The notes under the pieces were generated by a model. That model had not been told where the DNA came from. It worked only from the letters and a program-made list of their open reading frames with translations, and searched no databases. From Leptolyngbya sp. SIO4C5 (GTDB lineage: Bacteria > Cyanobacteriota > Cyanobacteriia > Phormidesmidales > Phormidesmidaceae), in assembly GCA_010671965.1 (NCBI GenBank), contig JAAHIC010000285.1, forward strand, positions 1 to 6,253: a stretch of DNA of 6,253 nucleotides. Reading direction: 5' to 3'. Shown here piece after piece: positions 5,133 to 6,253 of the stretch. The translations under genes and the position numbers were made by a program. The stretch's first letter is position 1, and each line of letters starts with the position of its first letter.

Positions 5133-6253
5133 TTAATCGCTCATAGCCTCTAGCACTTCATCTTCAATCACAGGCGGTACTAGAGCAACCGCCGCGATCG
5201 CGTCTTCCCCGTCTAAACGCTGCACCCGTACCCCGGTCGCCATCCGAGACTGAATCGAGATAGCGTCTACGGTTTGACGAATGATGATGCCACGACTGGT
5301 CACAATCAGCATTTCGTCCTCTTCGTTGACAATTCGCAGAGCCACTAAGTGATCCTGCTTTTTGCGAAACTTGATAGCCCGCAAGCCCATGCCAGCCCGG
5401 TTCTGTAGCCGAAAATTTGAGACGGGTACCCGCTTGCCTAACCCCCCCCCTGTCACCACTAAAACCCAAGGCCCAGCCTGACTGGCTGAATCTAGCTCTA
5501 AGTCTTCGGAATCTTCATCAGTTTCAGCATCAGTTTCAGATTCCCCTGCCTGTACCACGTCAGCGATCACCTGAGCAGGCAAAATGTCCATGCTGATAGG
5601 CTCGTCATCGTCCTTGAGAGACATGGCCCGTACACCCCGCGTAGGTCGACCGAGGGGGCGAAGCTGATTGTGATCGGCCTGGAAGTGAATTGTCATCCCC
5701 TGACGCGAACCAATCAAAATACTGTCAGTCTCTTTAGCCAATCGAACCCAGCGGAGCTGATCCCCTTCCTCTAGCGAAACGGCAATTAGGCCATTGGCCC
5801 GAATGTTACTGAAGGCCGACAGGACGGTTTTTTTGACATAGCCCCCCTGGGTTAGCATGACGATGTAATCATCATCGGTAAATTCGGAGACTGCCAGCAC
5901 CGAGGTAATCTTTTCGTCACGAGGAATTGGCAGCATCTGCACGACAGGAATACCACGAGCCGTACGCGATCCCACCGGAATTTGATAAGCCGGGACGGAA
6001 TAGGCTACGCCGCGATCGCTGAAGAACAGCACGTTGTCATGAGTACAACAGGTAATGAAGTGCTCGATGACGTCATCCTCTTTCATCCGCGTACCTGACT
6101 TGCCCCGCGTGGCTCGGCTTTGGGCTTCAAAGGTATCTACGAGCATCCGCTTGATATAGCCCTGCTCGGTCAGCAGCACTAACACCTGCTCATTGGCAAT
6201 CAGGGAGATATCGGTCAGCTCACCTTCAGCCTGTTCAATGACGGTACGGCGCG
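5133..6253 (-). CDS. gyrA: DNA gyrase subunit A, C-terminal domain (partial)
   Basis: The frame is open to the right edge of the window (it reads RRTVIEQAEGELTDISLIANEQ before LTEQGYIKR), so only the last 372 codons are seen, ending at TAA 5133-5135. This is the DNA-wrapping beta-pinwheel of GyrA, which lets the A2B2 enzyme introduce negative supercoils. Blade repeats are visible as recurring strands with GYIKR, RGVAYSV, GGYVKKT, RQGMTIHF, GGLGKRV and RGIIIRQ. The GyrA-box, usually QRRGGKG, appears here as SRATRGKSG (visible residues 45-53), in keeping with cyanobacterial GyrA. GSRTARGIPVVQMLPI and LRPLGRPTRGVRAMS are strongly GyrA-like. An acidic insert (visible residues about 236-256, rich in Glu, Asp, Ser and Thr) separates two blades. 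The active-site tyrosine and breakage-reunion domain lie outside the window. GyrA rather than ParC is favoured by the full run of blades. Confidence 0.93.
   Translation of the reverse strand, partial: RRTVIEQAEGELTDISLIANEQVLVLLTEQGYIKRMLVDTFEAQSRATRGKSGTRMKEDDVIEHFITCCTHDNVLFFSDRGVAYSVPAYQIPVGSRTARGIPVVQMLPIPRDEKITSVLAVSEFTDDDYIVMLTQGGYVKKTVLSAFSNIRANGLIAVSLEEGDQLRWVRLAKETDSILIGSRQGMTIHFQADHNQLRPLGRPTRGVRAMSLKDDDEPISMDILPAQVIADVVQAGESETDAETDEDSEDLELDSASQAGPWVLVVTGGGLGKRVPVSNFRLQNRAGMGLRAIKFRKKQDHLVALRIVNEEDEMLIVTSRGIIIRQTVDAISIQSRMATGVRVQRLDGEDAIAAVALVPPVIEDEVLEAMSD
5442..5450 (-). repeat. G9 homopolymer inside gyrA
   Basis: Nine consecutive C on the plus strand (G9 on the coding strand) encode three glycines in VVTGGGLGKRV, the opening of a C-terminal blade. 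Runs of this length are prone to polymerase slippage and to sequencing error; the frame is intact here on both sides. Confidence 0.8.
5517..5540 (-). repeat. 12-bp tandem duplication in the gyrA acidic linker
   Basis: ATCAGTTTCAGC (5517-5528) is followed directly by ATCAGTTTCAGA (5529-5540), 11 of 12 bases alike and in frame. On the coding strand it encodes SETD-AETD inside the acidic insert. It looks like a small slippage or duplication event lengthening the linker. Confidence 0.7.

Noticed and set aside
5164..5469. Minus-strand open frame of 101 codons in another frame of gyrA.
   Set aside because: The overlapping frame is unmistakable GyrA; this one is low-complexity Arg/Gly/Ser translation of it.

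Overview
The window comes from a cyanobacterium. Seven copies of the HIP1 octamer GCGATCGC (at 81, 930, 2784, 3782, 4109, 5194 and 6012) occur in 6.25 kb, a density typical of many cyanobacterial chromosomes. The proteins also look cyanobacterial: a GyrA with the usual cyanobacterial C-terminal sequence, a PAS-PAS-GAF histidine kinase with a bilin-lyase-type Cys-His motif, and a small conserved protein I associate with cyanobacteria. The genus cannot be fixed from this stretch. It looks like ordinary chromosome: no transposase, integrase, CRISPR array or rRNA was seen.

Layout: (1) 1-119, + strand, the last 38 codons of a TlyA-type rRNA methyltransferase. (2) 120-540, a 421-bp non-coding gap with two adjacent hairpins, weak promoter-like elements and a six-codon mini-ORF. 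(3) 541-1308 and 1320-2306, + strand, a two-gene unit with an 11-bp gap: an uncharacterised 255-aa protein carrying a TIR/deoxyribosyltransferase-like signature, then a zinc carboxypeptidase-like protein of the succinylglutamate desuccinylase/aspartoacylase family. (4) 2307-2425, a short convergent gap holding a tRNA-like element on the - strand. (5) 2426-4873, - strand, the 815-aa hybrid sensor kinase. (6) 4874-5132, an AT-rich gap with hairpins and a possible promoter for the kinase. (7) 5133-6253, - strand, the C-terminal part of DNA gyrase subunit A, open at the window edge.

How they fit together: gyrA and tlyA are housekeeping genes of DNA topology and ribosome modification. The kinase has no response regulator beside it, so its partner must be encoded elsewhere or be shared. 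Its GAF domain keeps the Cys-His pair that anchors linear tetrapyrroles in cyanobacteriochromes, so light sensing is a reasonable hypothesis. The 255-aa protein and the amidohydrolase are probably co-transcribed and may act on related small molecules, but nothing in the window names the substrate.

No clear-cut new system is visible. The most interesting leads are the kinase's putative photosensory GAF, the nucleotide-binding-like signature of the 255-aa protein next to a metallo-amidohydrolase, and the decayed tRNA-like element.
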